Below are positions 47,251 through 57,769 of a stretch of 64,000 nucleotides of DNA, piece by piece. Source of the stretch: Anoplopoma fimbria (lineage: Eukaryota > Chordata > Actinopteri > Perciformes > Anoplopomatidae); NCBI RefSeq assembly GCF_027596085.1, contig NC_072458.1:15599256-15663255 (forward strand), given 5' to 3'. Under the pieces are notes generated by a model that did not search any database, was not told the origin of the DNA, and worked only from the letters and a program-made list of their open reading frames with translations. How positions within the stretch are numbered: position 1 is the first letter of the stretch; each line of letters opens with the position of its first letter. The translations under genes and the position numbers were made by a program.

Positions 47251-47647
47251 TGTTTAGTCCTTCTGAACAATGCCATCAGTATGTTTTGTAATGAGACACC
47301 CATCATTTTTCTTGTGTGACACCTTGGTAATGAGCACATCATCAATTGGGACTGAACCAGCTGATATTAATTTGCACTGACAAGGGGCAGGATTGCTTTC
47401 TAATTACTGATAGATTTCAGCTGGTGCCTTGGCTTTCCATGCCTTTTTGCACCTCCCTTTCTTCATGTGTTCAATACTTTTTCCCTGTGTCATTCCATTT
47501 TATTACACATAAATTATTATTATTACTTATTTGTTGGATTACTTGGGTTGTTACCGACATCTGGTGAAAATGTCATGTCAATAGCACCTTTAGAAATATA
47601 TTTACTGAGAAAAATGGTGACGTGTTCAATACTTATTTTACCCGCTG

Positions 47648-47709
47648 TATATATTAGAAATGTTGACCCCGTATGAGCCAGCTCGCAGCCTTAGATCCTC
47701 AGGTTCAAT
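47648..47709 (+). mobile_element. L2-type LINE fragment, outer layer of the nest (right part)
   Basis: Continuation of the LINE at 40885-41629 after the Tc1-like insertion. It reads IRNVDPV / YEPARSLRSSG-like sequence, the segment expected directly after GLAP(I/L)Y in L2-type reverse transcriptases. The join across the 6-kb element at a duplicated TA is exact. Confidence 0.7.
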
Positions 47710-47818
47710 TCAATTTTTCAATTCAGTTTATTTTGTATAGCCCAAAATCACAAATTTGCCTCAGAGGGCTTTACAATCTGTACACATGCGACATCCTCTG
47801 TCCTGGAACCCATCAGGT
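47710..47818 (-). mobile_element. 3'-terminal fragment of an L2/CR1-type LINE (A/B family)
   Basis: Reverse complement of the last ~110 bp of copies A and B: TTGAATTG-type tail, TTTATTTTGTATAGCCC, AATCACAAATTTGCCTCAGA and onward. This is a severely truncated insertion at the right edge of the nest. Confidence 0.8.
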
Positions 47819-48211
47819 CATTTTTATTTTATTTACATTACATTACAGTCATTTAGCAGACGCTTTTATCCAAAGCGACTTACAGGAAGTGTATTCAACA
47901 TAGGTATTCAAGAGAACTACTAGTCACCAGAAGTCATAAGTGCATCTCCTTTCTTAAACAAGCATCTCAAAGCATAAGCCAGAGCAAAAGTATAGTGCAG
48001 AGGCAAGTTACTACGAAAACAATAATTGCAACAGACTAATCCGAATATAGTAAGTGCTACAAACTACTACGAATAGGATAAGTGCAGTAAACAAATACAA
48101 ATTCAATAAGTGCAGCGAACTGATACGAATACAGTAAGTGCAACAACTAATACGAGTGCAATAAGTGCTACGAGGAAGGCTCAGGATAGTACTTCTTGAA
48201 GAGGTGAGTTT

Positions 48212-49351
48212 TCAGCCTGCGCCTAAAGATGGGCAGCGACTCTGCTGTCCTGACGTCGGTGGGGAGTTCATTCCACCACTGAGGGGCCAGGACAGAAAAA
48301 AGCTGTGACCGGGTGGATCGGCCGGAGGGACCTCTGAGCGACGGGGAAACCAATCGCCCGAGGCAGCAGAGCGTAGTGGTCGGGCAGGGGTGTAGGGCTT
48401 GACCAAGGCCTGGAGATAGGAAGGAGCTGTTCCTTTCACTGCCCTGTAGGCTAGCACCAGAGTCTTAAACTGGATGCAAGCTCTTACAGGGAGCCAGTGT
48501 AGAGAACGGAGAAGGGAAGTTGTGTGAGAGAACTTGGGGCGATTGAACACCAGACGTGCTGCAGCTTTCTGGACAAGCTCCAGGGGTCTGATGGCCGACG
48601 CCGGGGCTCCAGCAAGTAGTGAGTTGCAGTAGTCCAGGCGGGAGATGACCAGAGCCTGGATGAGCACCTGCGCCGTCTCCTCAGTGAGGAAGGGGCGAAT
48701 CCTCCTGATGTTGTAGAGGAGGAATCTGCAGGAGCGTGTGACCGATGCAATGTTTGCTGAGAACGACAGTTGGTCGTCCAGGGTCACACCCAGATTCCTC
48801 ACAGTCCGAGTTGGCGTCACCACGGCATCATCAATGGTGATGGACAGGTCTCGGTGCGGGCAACCCTTCCCCGGGAGGAAGAGTAGCTCGGTTTTGTCCA
48901 GGTTCAGCTTCAGGTGGTGTGTCGCCATCCATTTCAAGATGTCAGCCAAGCACGCAGCAATGCGTGCCTCCACTTGGATGTCACCGGGAGGAAATGACAA
49001 GACCAGCTGGGTGTCATCGGCATAACAATGGTAAGAGAAGTCATGCGAGCGAATAACAGAACCCAGAGATGTTGTGTAGAGCGAGAAGAGAAGGGGGCCC
49101 AGAACTGAGCCTTGTGGAACCCCCGTAGACAGCGTGCGTGGTTCTGACACGGCCCCCCTCCATGTCACCTGGTAGGATCGGCCTGTCAGGTAGGATGCAA
49201 GCAGGGAGAGTGCAGAGCCTGAGACGCCCATCCCCTCGAGGGTGGAGAGGAGGATCTGGTGGTTCACCGTGTCAAACGCCGCTGACAGGTCCAGGAGAAT
49301 CAGGACAGAGGAGAGTGAGTTCGCTCTCGCAGCGTGAAGCGACTCTGTCAC
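48212..49351 (-). pseudogene. Reverse transcriptase of LINE copy C
   Basis: The 379-codon open stretch contains [96 protein letters not shown] and LRSLHWLPVRACIQFK, in the order expected for an L2-group RT. The catalytic YADD is intact. The N-terminal part of the RT (around 49352-49720, with PFLSKTLERA-type sequence) is in other frames, so the whole ORF2 is not continuous. Confidence 0.9.
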
Positions 49352-49714
49352 CGCAAGGAGGGCCGTCTCTGACCCACCTTGAACCCGGACTGGTGGGGGT
49401 CCAAGAGGTTGTTCTGGTGGAGGTAGGAAGACAGTTGTTTAGAGACAGCGCGTTCAAGTGTTTTGGATAGAAAGGGTAGAAGAGAAACCGGTCTGAAGTT
49501 CTTGACATCAGAGGGGTCAAGTGATGGTTTTTTCAGAAGGGGGGTGACTCTGGCAGTCTTGAAAGCCGAGGGAAAGCATCCCGAGACGAGAGATGTGTTG
49601 ATGAGGTGGGTGAGGAAAGGAAGGAGTTCAGTGGCAATAGACTGAAGAGGGGAGGGGATCGGGTCAAGGGAGCACGTGGTGGGGCGGTTAGATGTAACAA
49701 GGTCGAGGACCTCG

Positions 49715-51147
49715 TTAGGGGAGAGGGGAGCAAAATGGGGTAAGATTGGGTGTGGAGAGGGAAGGGGGAGCTGAGGGGGAAGAGCTGTAGAGGGTAGAGA
49801 GGGAGAGGGTGGACAGGGAGGGGGGCTGAGAGAAGGAGGATCTGATATCGTTTACCTTCTTGTCAAAGAAGTTGGCGAAATCATCAGGGAGAAGGGAGGA
49901 AGTAGGAGGAGGGGGTGGGGGTTGGAGGAGTGAAGAGAAAGTTTCAAAGAGTTTTTTAGGATTGGAAGCAGAGGTTAGGATTTTAGAGCGGAAAAAAGCC
50001 GCTTTAGCAGTAGCTAGAGAGGAGGAAAAAGTGGAAAGGAGAGATTGGAAGTTAAGAAGGTCCTCCGGGAGTTTGCCTGTTCTCCATTTACGCTCAGCCG
50101 CTCTTAGGCTCTGTCTATTAGTACGCACTGAGTCCGACAGCCATGGGGCAGGAGGAGTTAGGCGTGCAGGCCTGGAGGTGAAGGGACAGAGGTTGTCCAA
50201 AGAGGAGGAAAGGGTGGAGAGGAGAAGATCAGTAGCAGTATCGGGGGATAGGAGAGAGAAGGATTCAGGGTCAGGGAGGGCAGAGGTAACAGAAGAGGAA
50301 AGATCAGCGGGGGAGAGGGAGCGGAGGTGACTACGGGTAGAAACCATGTGGGTAGGTGGAGGAAGTAAGGGGGAGAGGAGAGGGAGAGGGAGTAGGACAT
50401 GAAGTAGTGGTCCGAGAGCTGGAGGGGAGTGACAGAGAGGTTAGCAGTAGAACAGCGTCTAGTGAAGATAAGATCCAGCTGGTTGCCAGCCTTGTGGGTA
50501 GGAGGAGAGGAAGAGCGATAGAGGTCAAAGGAGGAGAGGAAGGAAAGCAGTGGTTCTAACTTATCAGTCTGGATGTTGAAGTCGCCGAGCACGATGAGCG
50601 CGGAGCCATCGTCATGGAAGTGCGAGACTAGTGTGTCAAGCTCCTCCAGGAACTCACCAAGGGGGCCTGGTGGGCGGTACACAACAGCAATGGTGAGCTT
50701 GACTGGATAAGTGACAGTAACAGCATGAAATTCAAAAGAGGAAGGGGAGAACTGTGGAACAGAGACAAGAGAGTATTTCCATTTTGGGGAAATTAGCAGG
50801 CCAGTGCCACCACCTCGCCTCGCAGCTCTGGGAGTGTGAGAGAAGGAGTACACATCTGAGAGAGCTGCGGGTGTGGTGGTGTTTTCTGGTGTGATCCAGG
50901 TCTCAGTTAGAGCAAGAAAGTTGAGGGAGAGCAAGGATGCGTAGCCTGAGATGAACTCAGCTTTCGGCACTGCCGACTGGCAGTTCCAAAGCCCCCCCGA
51001 CACCACTTGCTCACCATGGGCTGAGAGAGTGGGATAGATGAGGTTAGTGGGGTCACGGCACCTGGGAGTGACCCATTGTCTACGTGACCACCGGACAGAG
51101 GAACAGACAGAAATAGGATGCAGACACATGGTAGTCAATACAAACAA
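49715..51147 (-). pseudogene. Endonuclease and connector of LINE copy C
   Basis: Two overlapping open stretches on the minus strand. 51147-50158 carries the AP-endonuclease motifs LWNCQSAVPKAE, LALTETWITPEN, RRGGGTGLLIS, VYRPPGPLGEFLEE, VLGDFNIQTD, NQLDLIFTR and LSDHYFMSYSL. 50347-49715 carries the following Ser/Leu-rich connector with PWLSDSVRTNRQSLRAAERK and LPDDFANFFDKKVNDI. The frames differ, so one or more frameshifts separate them near 50350. Confidence 0.88.
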
Positions 51148-51315
51148 ATTACTGACCCGTACAAGTACACGCTCGAGAAGTCTTTGCTTGACGAAGTCTG
51201 GCTTGAATAAGTCGCCCTGTTGCCTTTGTTCGCCCTAGCCTTCGTTTGCCTGACGCTTCCAGCCAGCAGCAGTGGTTAAGGACCTACCTACTGATTGCTC
51301 ATTGTCTGCCAGGAG

Positions 51316-51605
51316 TGTAAGCCACTCCCCCTAGCAGTTAAGAGGACAATTGACCTATTGAAGCTAAAGCACACCTCTCAAAGCAGTTCCTGATTAAAGG
51401 GACAGGAGGACAACAGAGCATCAAACACTTCCTGATTAGAGAATGTCAGAACAGTAGAATCAAGAGAATCAGCATCAGTCACTAACCCTTTTTTAAGCAG
51501 GCTTGGTACAGTTTAAGATCAATTTTAAGAAAGCAGAGAACAATATACTTAGTCTATCCTAGCAGAATCAAGTAGTTCAGTATCCCTCCAGAGTCAAAAT
51601 ACACT
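51316..51605. repeat. 290-bp direct repeat, unit 1
   Basis: Identical, as far as I can read, to 51649-51938, with a constant offset of 333 bp and no indel. It lies on the 5' side of the reverse-oriented LINE copy C. It could be a tandem promoter unit of that LINE's 5' UTR, or a recent local duplication. Confidence 0.9.
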
Positions 51606-51648
51606 GGAGTAAGGTTTGTGTGGTCTGAGTATATATATCCTTGAGATG

Positions 51649-51938
51649 TGTAAGCCACTCCCCCTAGCAGTTAAGAGGACAATTGACCTATTGAAGCTAA
51701 AGCACACCTCTCAAAGCAGTTCCTGATTAAAGGGACAGGAGGACAACAGAGCATCAAACACTTCCTGATTAGAGAATGTCAGAACAGTAGAATCAAGAGA
51801 ATCAGCATCAGTCACTAACCCTTTTTTAAGCAGGCTTGGTACAGTTTAAGATCAATTTTAAGAAAGCAGAGAACAATATACTTAGTCTATCCTAGCAGAA
51901 TCAAGTAGTTCAGTATCCCTCCAGAGTCAAAATACACT
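51649..51938. repeat. 290-bp direct repeat, unit 2
   Basis: Second unit of the pair; 43 bp of unique sequence (51606-51648) separates it from unit 1. The absence of visible differences between units suggests a recent or homogenised duplication. Confidence 0.9.
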
Positions 51939-51949
51939 CAAAATATTTT

Positions 51950-52215
51950 ATTTACTTTATTTATTTCATTTATTTCATTTAATTTATTTAATTTATTCTT
52001 ACTTGTTATTTTATTTATTAGTTTAGTTTTATCCTATCGATTTTTTTTATTGTTTCATCTATTGTACTGTTTGATCTTTATCAGGGTGTAAGTCTTACCT
52101 TAATTTGTCTAAACTTTCTTTTGTTTAATTGTCTTGCTTTTGCTGCCTTGTCACTTTGTAAACTCTGTTTTTAAAGGTGCTATATCAATAAAGTTATTAT
52201 TATTATTGTTATTAT
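51950..52215 (+). mobile_element. LINE 3'-end remnant with (TTA)n tail
   Basis: A/T-rich sequence made of ATTTATTT-type repeats, followed by CTTTGTAAACTCTGTTTTTA, a GGTGCTATATCAATAAAG block and a (TTA)n run at about 52193-52217. This arrangement is typical of the 3' ends of teleost LINEs. No coding part remains. Confidence 0.5.
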
Positions 52216-52617
52216 TAATCGCTAGTGTGTTAATCATACCATGCTTTAATGCCACCCTGGTTACGGAAACGGAGCCAAATGAAGCTGTCACTCATCTGGT
52301 GCTAGCAATGTGCTTTCCTCACTGTGTGGATGAAGAATGAAGTTGTTCCATTTTACTCATTTACTCTGGATTCTAGGCTTCATAATGTTAATACACTGAT
52401 TGTTTCAATCGTTACTGAACAATTTCACCTAAGAGAGTCTGCAACCTGCATGAGGTTGGTTGAGTTTATAAAAGAAGTTATCTTGCTGCCATGGTAACGG
52501 TACACATAACATTTTCTGCCACTCTAACCATCCTGCTACCTAGATTTGAATGGGAATGTACATTCTACTCCTATTTCTATGATTCTGACATTCAATGTTT
52601 TCTTATTTGGGATTTGC

Positions 52618-52911
52618 GGGGGCGGCTGTGGCGTAGTGGAGAGCAAGGTAGTTCTCCATTCAGAGGGTCGGTGGTTCGATACCCGGCTTCGGCAGTCGAT
52701 GTGTCCTTGGGCAAGACACTTAACCCCAAGTTGCTCCCGAAGGCTTGCCATCGGTGTGGACTGGATGTTGCATGAATGTTAGTTAGTCTGATGGTGGCAC
52801 CTTGCATGGTAGCCCTGTCATCAGTGTGTAAATGGGTGAATGATATGTAATATACTACTGATTCTAAGTCGCTTTGGATAAAAGCGTCTGCTAAATGACT
52901 GTAATGTAATG
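52618..52911 (+). mobile_element. tRNA-derived SINE sharing the LINE copy C tail
   Basis: The head has RNA polymerase III promoter boxes: A-box TGGCGTAGTGG (52629-52639) and B-box GGTTCGATACC (52673-52683). A tRNA-unrelated body follows. The last ~45 bp are identical to the complement of the 3' end of LINE copy C (47835-47880) and end in TAATG units. The SINE is thus likely mobilised by the L2-type LINE that supplied the tail. It is not a functional tRNA: the acceptor stem does not pair and the body is far too long. Confidence 0.88.
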
Positions 52912-54639
52912 CTTTTATGTAAGAACATAGTGCTTCACGCTCTTCAGAAATTTGTTTGGGCTTTCTCGACTTTCGTTCTCTCAGGTTTTCTCTTTGATTT
53001 GTGTGTGGGGACATTTCAGTGCAGTCTCATGCCCTTTTTTTTACTGTTTGAGACACGGCTTTTTACTATTCAATTTTGCTATTAGCTGACCTTGAGTCAG
53101 GTGATGTGTATGGAGGCAGCTTTCGTCAAATATGCTTGAAAAAAATGGTAATAAAAAAAAAAAAGGTAGGCGTGAACACAGATTATGACTGTTCTTTTGC
53201 TCCATCGTCATTAAAGTAAATATTGGACCCATTTTTTACAAACCACATATCTTCAAAACATTCTGACACTAAATGTTTGTTTTTTTAACACAAATCAGGA
53301 GAAAATTAACTTTGTTCCAGTGCCTTCTCTTTCTGTGCAAGATCGGGTAACTAACGTTGGCGAACAGCCAAGCTGACTAATATATTCATAATGCTAAATA
53401 GGCCTGTTAGCTGTGTAAATAGGTAAGGTTAGCAAAAGAAAATATGAATACATTATGCAAATATAACCAAAACTTTTCTCCATTCACATTAAATTCACAA
53501 TACTTGAAGGATGAGGGATGAGCTCTGCAGGCAGTTCCTTCCTCCTCATGGCTCCTCACGGCACACACCTTACTCTTATATAGACAGGTGTGTGTCCTTC
53601 CCATTCCATTGAATTCATCACGGGTGGACTACAGTCAAGCTGTAGAAGCATCTCAAAAATGATCAAGTCTGAATACTTATGTCAATGTGGTATTGTTGTT
53701 TCTCTTTTAAATATATTTGTAGAAAAATCTTAAATCCTGTTTTGGCTTCATCATTATAAGGTATTGAGAATAGATTGATGAGGGGGAAAATGTATTTTAA
53801 AGATTTTAACAAAAGGCTGCTTCAGAGCAAAATGTAAAAAAGTGTAGGGGGCTAAACACTTTCTGAATTCACTTCAGATAATTTTTCTTTTAAGTAGTTT
53901 CTATTAAGTGAATCATAATGGATTTTCCTGCCTGCAAATAGGACTGATCAATCTTGTGTACCACATGCTAAATCATTTTGTACACAAGATTTAGCACTTG
54001 TTGAACATAAAGCAGCAGACACTGATATTACAACTGAAACACACACATGAATGATTTATTTAGCTGCCTTAAGAGGTCCACACTGGTTTGAATGGGAGAA
54101 CAATGAATCCACATTGAGGATTCTATAACTTATGGTGAACTTTTCACATCATGAGCATTCCAACTGTCTTGTCTAGTATAATCTAATGAACAAAACTGTT
54201 TTTTGATCCAGGCTGGAAACCTGTTTATTTCTGCTGTATAGTTGGTCACACAAACTCATTTCTGGAGCTAGCCTCAAGCAGAGTCCAGTTTTTGGCACTT
54301 CCACGTTGGCATCATTTCTCAGCAGCAGTGGTTGTTGATTGGTTCTGACCGACTCAGCCCTCTCAATAATTTCTATGATGGCTGCCTGTGTTGCAACGGC
54401 AGCACCAACTCTGACTTCCTGCAAAACAGTGCAGCATTGTAGTGTTTATGCTTCTGAGAAGCCTTCCAGCTCATGGATCCGTTAAGTCAGGACTTGATCT
54501 GAAGTCAACCCACGGCGTTAGACTTGACTTACACCATGAAGCATCACCTGCCACCGACTAGATGGATACAAACAGCCATGTCTGTTTCTTCTGACGCTGA
54601 TCTGTTTACTTGTATCCTATAAGCAACAAGAGATTGCTG
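52912..54639. other. Intergenic, contains one Tc1 remnant
   Basis: Apart from the Tc1-derived remnant at 53565-53876 I see no gene or recognisable repeat. There are poly-A and poly-T runs near 53035 and 53150. Confidence 0.45.
53565..53876 (+). mobile_element. Degenerate Tc1-like remnant (non-coding)
   Basis: The segment reads as the outer parts of a Tc1-type element: TATATAGACAGGTGTGTG, CATTGAATTCATCACGGGTG, GTCTGAATACTTATGTCAAT, GATTGATGAGGGGGAAAA and finally a terminus resembling GGGGCTAAACACTTTCTGAA. The transposase region is missing and the sequence has diverged, so it is an old internally deleted copy of a third Tc1-like family. Confidence 0.7.
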
Positions 54640-54767
54640 AGAGAAGTGATAATTCATTTATTATCCGAAACCTCTTATCCTGTTGAGGCTGGAGCTGATC
54701 CCAGCTGTCATTGGGTGAAGGCAGGGTTCACCTGGACAGGTCTCCAGACTATCACAGGGCTGACATA
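54640..54767. repeat. Dispersed teleost repeat, left part
   Basis: The sequence (TTATCCTGTTGAGGCTGGAG, CATTGGGTGAAGGCAGGGTT, CACCTGGACAGGTCTCCAGA) is a repeat very common in fish genomes. It is interrupted by the Tc1-like element at 54768 and continues at 56395. I do not assign the family. Confidence 0.7.
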
Positions 54768-56394
54768 CAGTGGGTACGGAAAGTATTCAGACCCCTTTAA
54801 ATTTTTCACCCTTTGTTTCATTGCAGCCATTTCCTAAAATCGAAAAAGTTCGGGGTTTTTTCGCATTAATGTACACTCAGCAACCCATCTTGACAGAAAA
54901 AAACAGAAATTTAGAAATTTTTGCAAATTTATTAAAAAAGAAAAACTGAAATATCACATGGTCATAAGTATTCAGACCCTTTGCTCAGTATTGAGTAGAA
55001 GCACCCTTTTGAGCTAGTACAGCCATGAGTCTTATTGGGAATGATGCAACAAGTTTCTCACACCTGGATTTGGGGATCCTCTGCCATTCTTCCTTGCAGA
55101 TCCTCTCCAGTTCTGTCAGGTTGGATGGTGAACATTGGTGGACAGCCATTTTCAGGTCTCTCCAGAGATGCTCAATTGGGTTTAGGTCAGGGCTCTGGCT
55201 GGGCCAGTCAAGAATGGTCACAGACTTGTTCCGAAGCCACTCCTTTGTTATTTTACCTGTGTGCTTCGGGTCATTGTCTTGTTGGAAGGTGAACCTTCGG
55301 CCCAGTCTGAGGTCCTGAGCACTCTGGAGGAGGTTTTCTTCCAGGATATCTCTGTACTTGGCCGCATTCATCTTTCCTTCAATTGCAACCAGTCGTCCTG
55401 TCCCTGCAGCTGAAAAACACCCCCATAGCATGATGCTGCCACCACCAGGTTTCACTGTTGGGATTGTATTGGGCAGGTGATGAGCAGTGCCTGGTTTTCT
55501 CCACACATACCGCTTAGAATTAACGCCAAAAAGTTCAATCTTGGTCTCATCAGACCAGAGAATCTTATTTCTCATAGTTTGGGAGTCCTCCATGTGTTTT
55601 TTGGCAAACTCTATGCGGGCTTTCATATGTCTTGCACTGAGGAGAGGCTTCCGTCGGGCCACTCTGCCATAAAGCCCCGACTGGTGGAGGGCTGCAGTGA
55701 TAGTTGACTTTGTGGAACTTTCTCCCATCTCCCTACTGCATCTCTGGAGCTCAGCCACAGTGATCTTTGGGTTCTTCTTTACCTCTCTCACCAAGGCTCT
55801 TCTCCCACGATTGCTCAGTTTGGCTGGACGGCCAGGTCTAGGAAGAGTTCTGGTCATCCCATACTTCTTCCATTTAAGGATTATGGAGGCCACTGTGCTC
55901 TTAGGAACCTTGAGTGCTGCAGAAATTATTTTGTAACCTTGGCCAGATCTGTGCCTTGCCACAATTCTGTCTCTGAGCTCCTTGGGCAGTTCCTTCGACC
56001 TCATGATTCTCATTTGTTCTGACATGCACTGTGAGCTGTAAGGTCTTATATAGACAGGTGTGTGCCTTTCCTAATCAAGTCCAATCAGTTTAATTAAACA
56101 CAGCTGGACTCCAATGAAGGAGTAGAACCATCTCAAGGAGGATCAGAAGAAATGGACAGCATGTGAGTTAAATATGAGTGTCACAGCAAAGGGTCTGAAT
56201 ACTTATGACCATGTGATATTTCAGTTTTTCTTTTTTAATAAATTTGCAAAAATTTCTACATTTCTGTTTTTTTCTGTCAAGATGGGTTGCTGAGTGTACA
56301 TTAATGCGAAAAAAAAATTCGATTTTAGCAAATGGCTGCAATGAAACAAAGAGTGAAAAATTTAAAGGGGTCTGAATACTTTCCGTACCCACTG
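54768..56394 (-). mobile_element. Tc1-like DNA transposon, family A, copy 2 (complete)
   Basis: 1627 bp with TA on both sides (54766-54767 and 56395-56396). Terminal inverted repeats of about 210 bp begin CAGTGGGTACGGAAAGTATT. Outer and inner GTATTCAGACCC sites in each end form the IR/DR layout. A single open transposase reading frame occupies the middle of the minus strand. Relative to copy 1 (29746-31344), it has no frameshift and only few substitutions. It is inserted into an older dispersed repeat that resumes cleanly on the other side. Confidence 0.95.
54985..56025 (-). CDS. Tc1-like transposase, uninterrupted (346 codons)
   Basis: This is a cut-and-paste transposase of the Tc1/mariner group that acts on the element's own inverted repeats. 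Translation starts at MSEQMRIM; the equivalent of other family starts would be Met5 or Met8 (MRSKELPKELRDRIV). The N-terminal half has the paired-type helix-turn-helix regions (for example, ISAALKVPKSTVASIILKWK, 35-54) with a GRP-type basic motif (RPGRPAKL, 63-70). The catalytic triad is readable as D159 (WSDET), D250 (FQQDN) and E285 (NPIEHLW), with 34 residues between the last two, so DD34E. The length matches the family's usual 340-350 aa. No stop or frameshift is seen. Whether it is expressed or active cannot be told from the sequence. Confidence 0.93.
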   Translation of the reverse strand: MSEQMRIMRSKELPKELRDRIVARHRSGQGYKIISAALKVPKSTVASIILKWKKYGMTRTLPRPGRPAKLSNRGRRALVREVKKNPKITVAELQRCSREMGESSTKSTITAALHQSGLYGRVARRKPLLSARHMKARIEFAKKHMEDSQTMRNKILWSDETKIELFGVNSKRYVWRKPGTAHHLPNTIPTVKPGGGSIMLWGCFSAAGTGRLVAIEGKMNAAKYRDILEENLLQSAQDLRLGRRFTFQQDNDPKHTGKITKEWLRNKSVTILDWPSQSPDLNPIEHLWRDLKMAVHQCSPSNLTELERICKEEWQRIPKSRCEKLVASFPIRLMAVLAQKGASTQY

Positions 56395-56620
56395 TATATA
56401 GACAAACAACCATTCACACTCACATCCACACCTACGGGCAATTTAGAGTCATCAATTAACCTAAACTGCATGTCTTTGGACTGTGGGAGGAAGCCGGAGA
56501 ACCCGGAGAGAACCCACGCTGACACGGGGAGAACATGCAAACTCCATACAGAAGGCCGTCTAGCCCGGGAACCGAACCCGGGCCCCTCTTGCTGTGAGGA
56601 GACAGTGCTTCAACACGCAG
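56395..56620. repeat. Dispersed teleost repeat, right part
   Basis: Continuation of the repeat at 54640-54767: CACATCCACACCTACGGGCA, TGCATGTCTTTGGACTGTGG, GAGAACCCGGAGAGAACCCA, GGGGAGAACATGCAAACTCC, then a segment ending near CTTGCTGTGAGG. The join across the Tc1-like insertion is at a duplicated TA. Confidence 0.75.
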
Positions 56621-57680
56621 AAATTCAACACGCTGAGAATATAGCTGTTTATTGGGTTTAATTATGTCAGAATAACACAATTTCATTCTATCAAATCAGA
56701 AATTAAGGATATTGTGTTTGTGTGGATGGAAAACATGTCAGATGTTTCAAGATCCCCTACAGCCGATGTAGTGGCAAATGTCTGTGATGGTGTAAGGAAT
56801 ACAAAGAGATAGGCTGCATGAGCCCTATTGAATTTGATTTTGACCTTAATTGTCTAATCTGATTCAATCTCAAAGAGTAAAACTTTACTCAAGTTGTAAA
56901 GTTTGCATTAGCATTGTCTTTATTCAGGGCTGCAGCCGACAATATGGACACTGAGGCCATGTCTTTGTTTTTCTTTGTGTGAACATGTGAGGTTTTAGCG
57001 TCCTGCAGAGACTTAAACCCTTAGGCTACAGCTGGTGTGTATTTTACAAGCTTATTCCATATAGACATAATTAACATTAAGATTATCATCACCTGGTAGC
57101 ATGAGAGTGGATTTAGATACACAGTTTATCTGGGAGTCTGAAATAACCGATCACTGTTAAAGTGATTTGTACAACTAGTTACATGTTGAAAATAAGATAT
57201 AACTTTATATGCTGACAGATCTACTGTTATGGTATTACTGTACAAGGAATATTGTTTAGACCTAATATTTTCTTGATCATGTTATCTTGAGTTATTTCAT
57301 ATGTTTGTGATATATTTAAGCTAAGAATGTTGAGTTGGGCACTAACTTTAAGCTGTCAGATAAAAGCACAACATTCCCCTCTTGTAAGTAGAGTATAAAG
57401 TAAATACATGTATAGTAAAGTGAACTCCCTCACAGAACAGTAGCCTATCTACCTCTTCACACAGCGGTCATATGCTTGATATATTCTCTCTGGGAATCTG
57501 GGGGCCTAATGAAAAATATTTAATATGTTTCATTGGCCTAGGCTGCCTATTGTTTTAGTGTCAAGTCCTGATATTCTCTGGAGGCTGTGGAGTGGATGGG
57601 GGCTTTGACACAAGATCTAAGGAGTAAGTGTACTAACAGCTACTTTCTACCACTAAGTTATGATAACATACAGACACCCC
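56621..57680. other. Intergenic, nothing recognised
   Basis: A/T-rich sequence without open coding structure, repeats or RNA genes that I can recognise. Confidence 0.5.
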
Positions 57681-57681
57681 G

Positions 57682-57730
<49 letters not shown>
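57681..57730. repeat. (GTT)n microsatellite
   Basis: About 16.7 perfect units of GTT. Translated, it gives a long Val or Cys run, which is an artefact of the repeat and not a protein. Confidence 0.95.
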
Positions 57731-57769
57731 GCTGTTAAACGCGAAGCCCCTGTTATACTTTTATTTTGA

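Larger units (their letters stand above)
41630..47647 (-). mobile_element. Tc1-like transposon, family B, copy 2, swollen to 6 kb by insertions
   Basis: Both ends (CAGCGGGTAAAATAAG... and its inverted match ending ATTTTACCCGCTG) and the flanking TA dinucleotides (41628-41629 and 47648-47649) are present, but 6.0 kb apart instead of about 1.5 kb. The transposase lies on the minus strand. Two later insertions explain the extra length: an L2-type LINE at 41966-45833 and a short inverted-repeat element at 46008-46659. When these are set aside, the remaining sequence is collinear with copy 1 at 12247-13773. Confidence 0.9.
47835..51240 (-). mobile_element. L2-type LINE (copy C), reverse orientation
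   Basis: Distinct from copies A/B. On the minus strand: 5' region (about 51240-51150, or further left through the 290-bp repeats), endonuclease (51147-50400), connector rich in Ser/Pro (50350-49700), reverse transcriptase (49500-48212), short 3' UTR, and a tail of TAATG pentamers at 47835. The coding region is broken by several frameshifts. GC content is higher than in the flanks and than in copies A and B. The 3' terminus matches the SINE at 52618-52911 and the fragment at 5849. Confidence 0.9.

Noticed and set aside
52618..52690. Possible tRNA gene (A and B boxes present)
   Set aside because: The boxes belong to the head of a ~290-bp SINE whose end matches a LINE tail; the acceptor stem and overall fold of a tRNA are missing.
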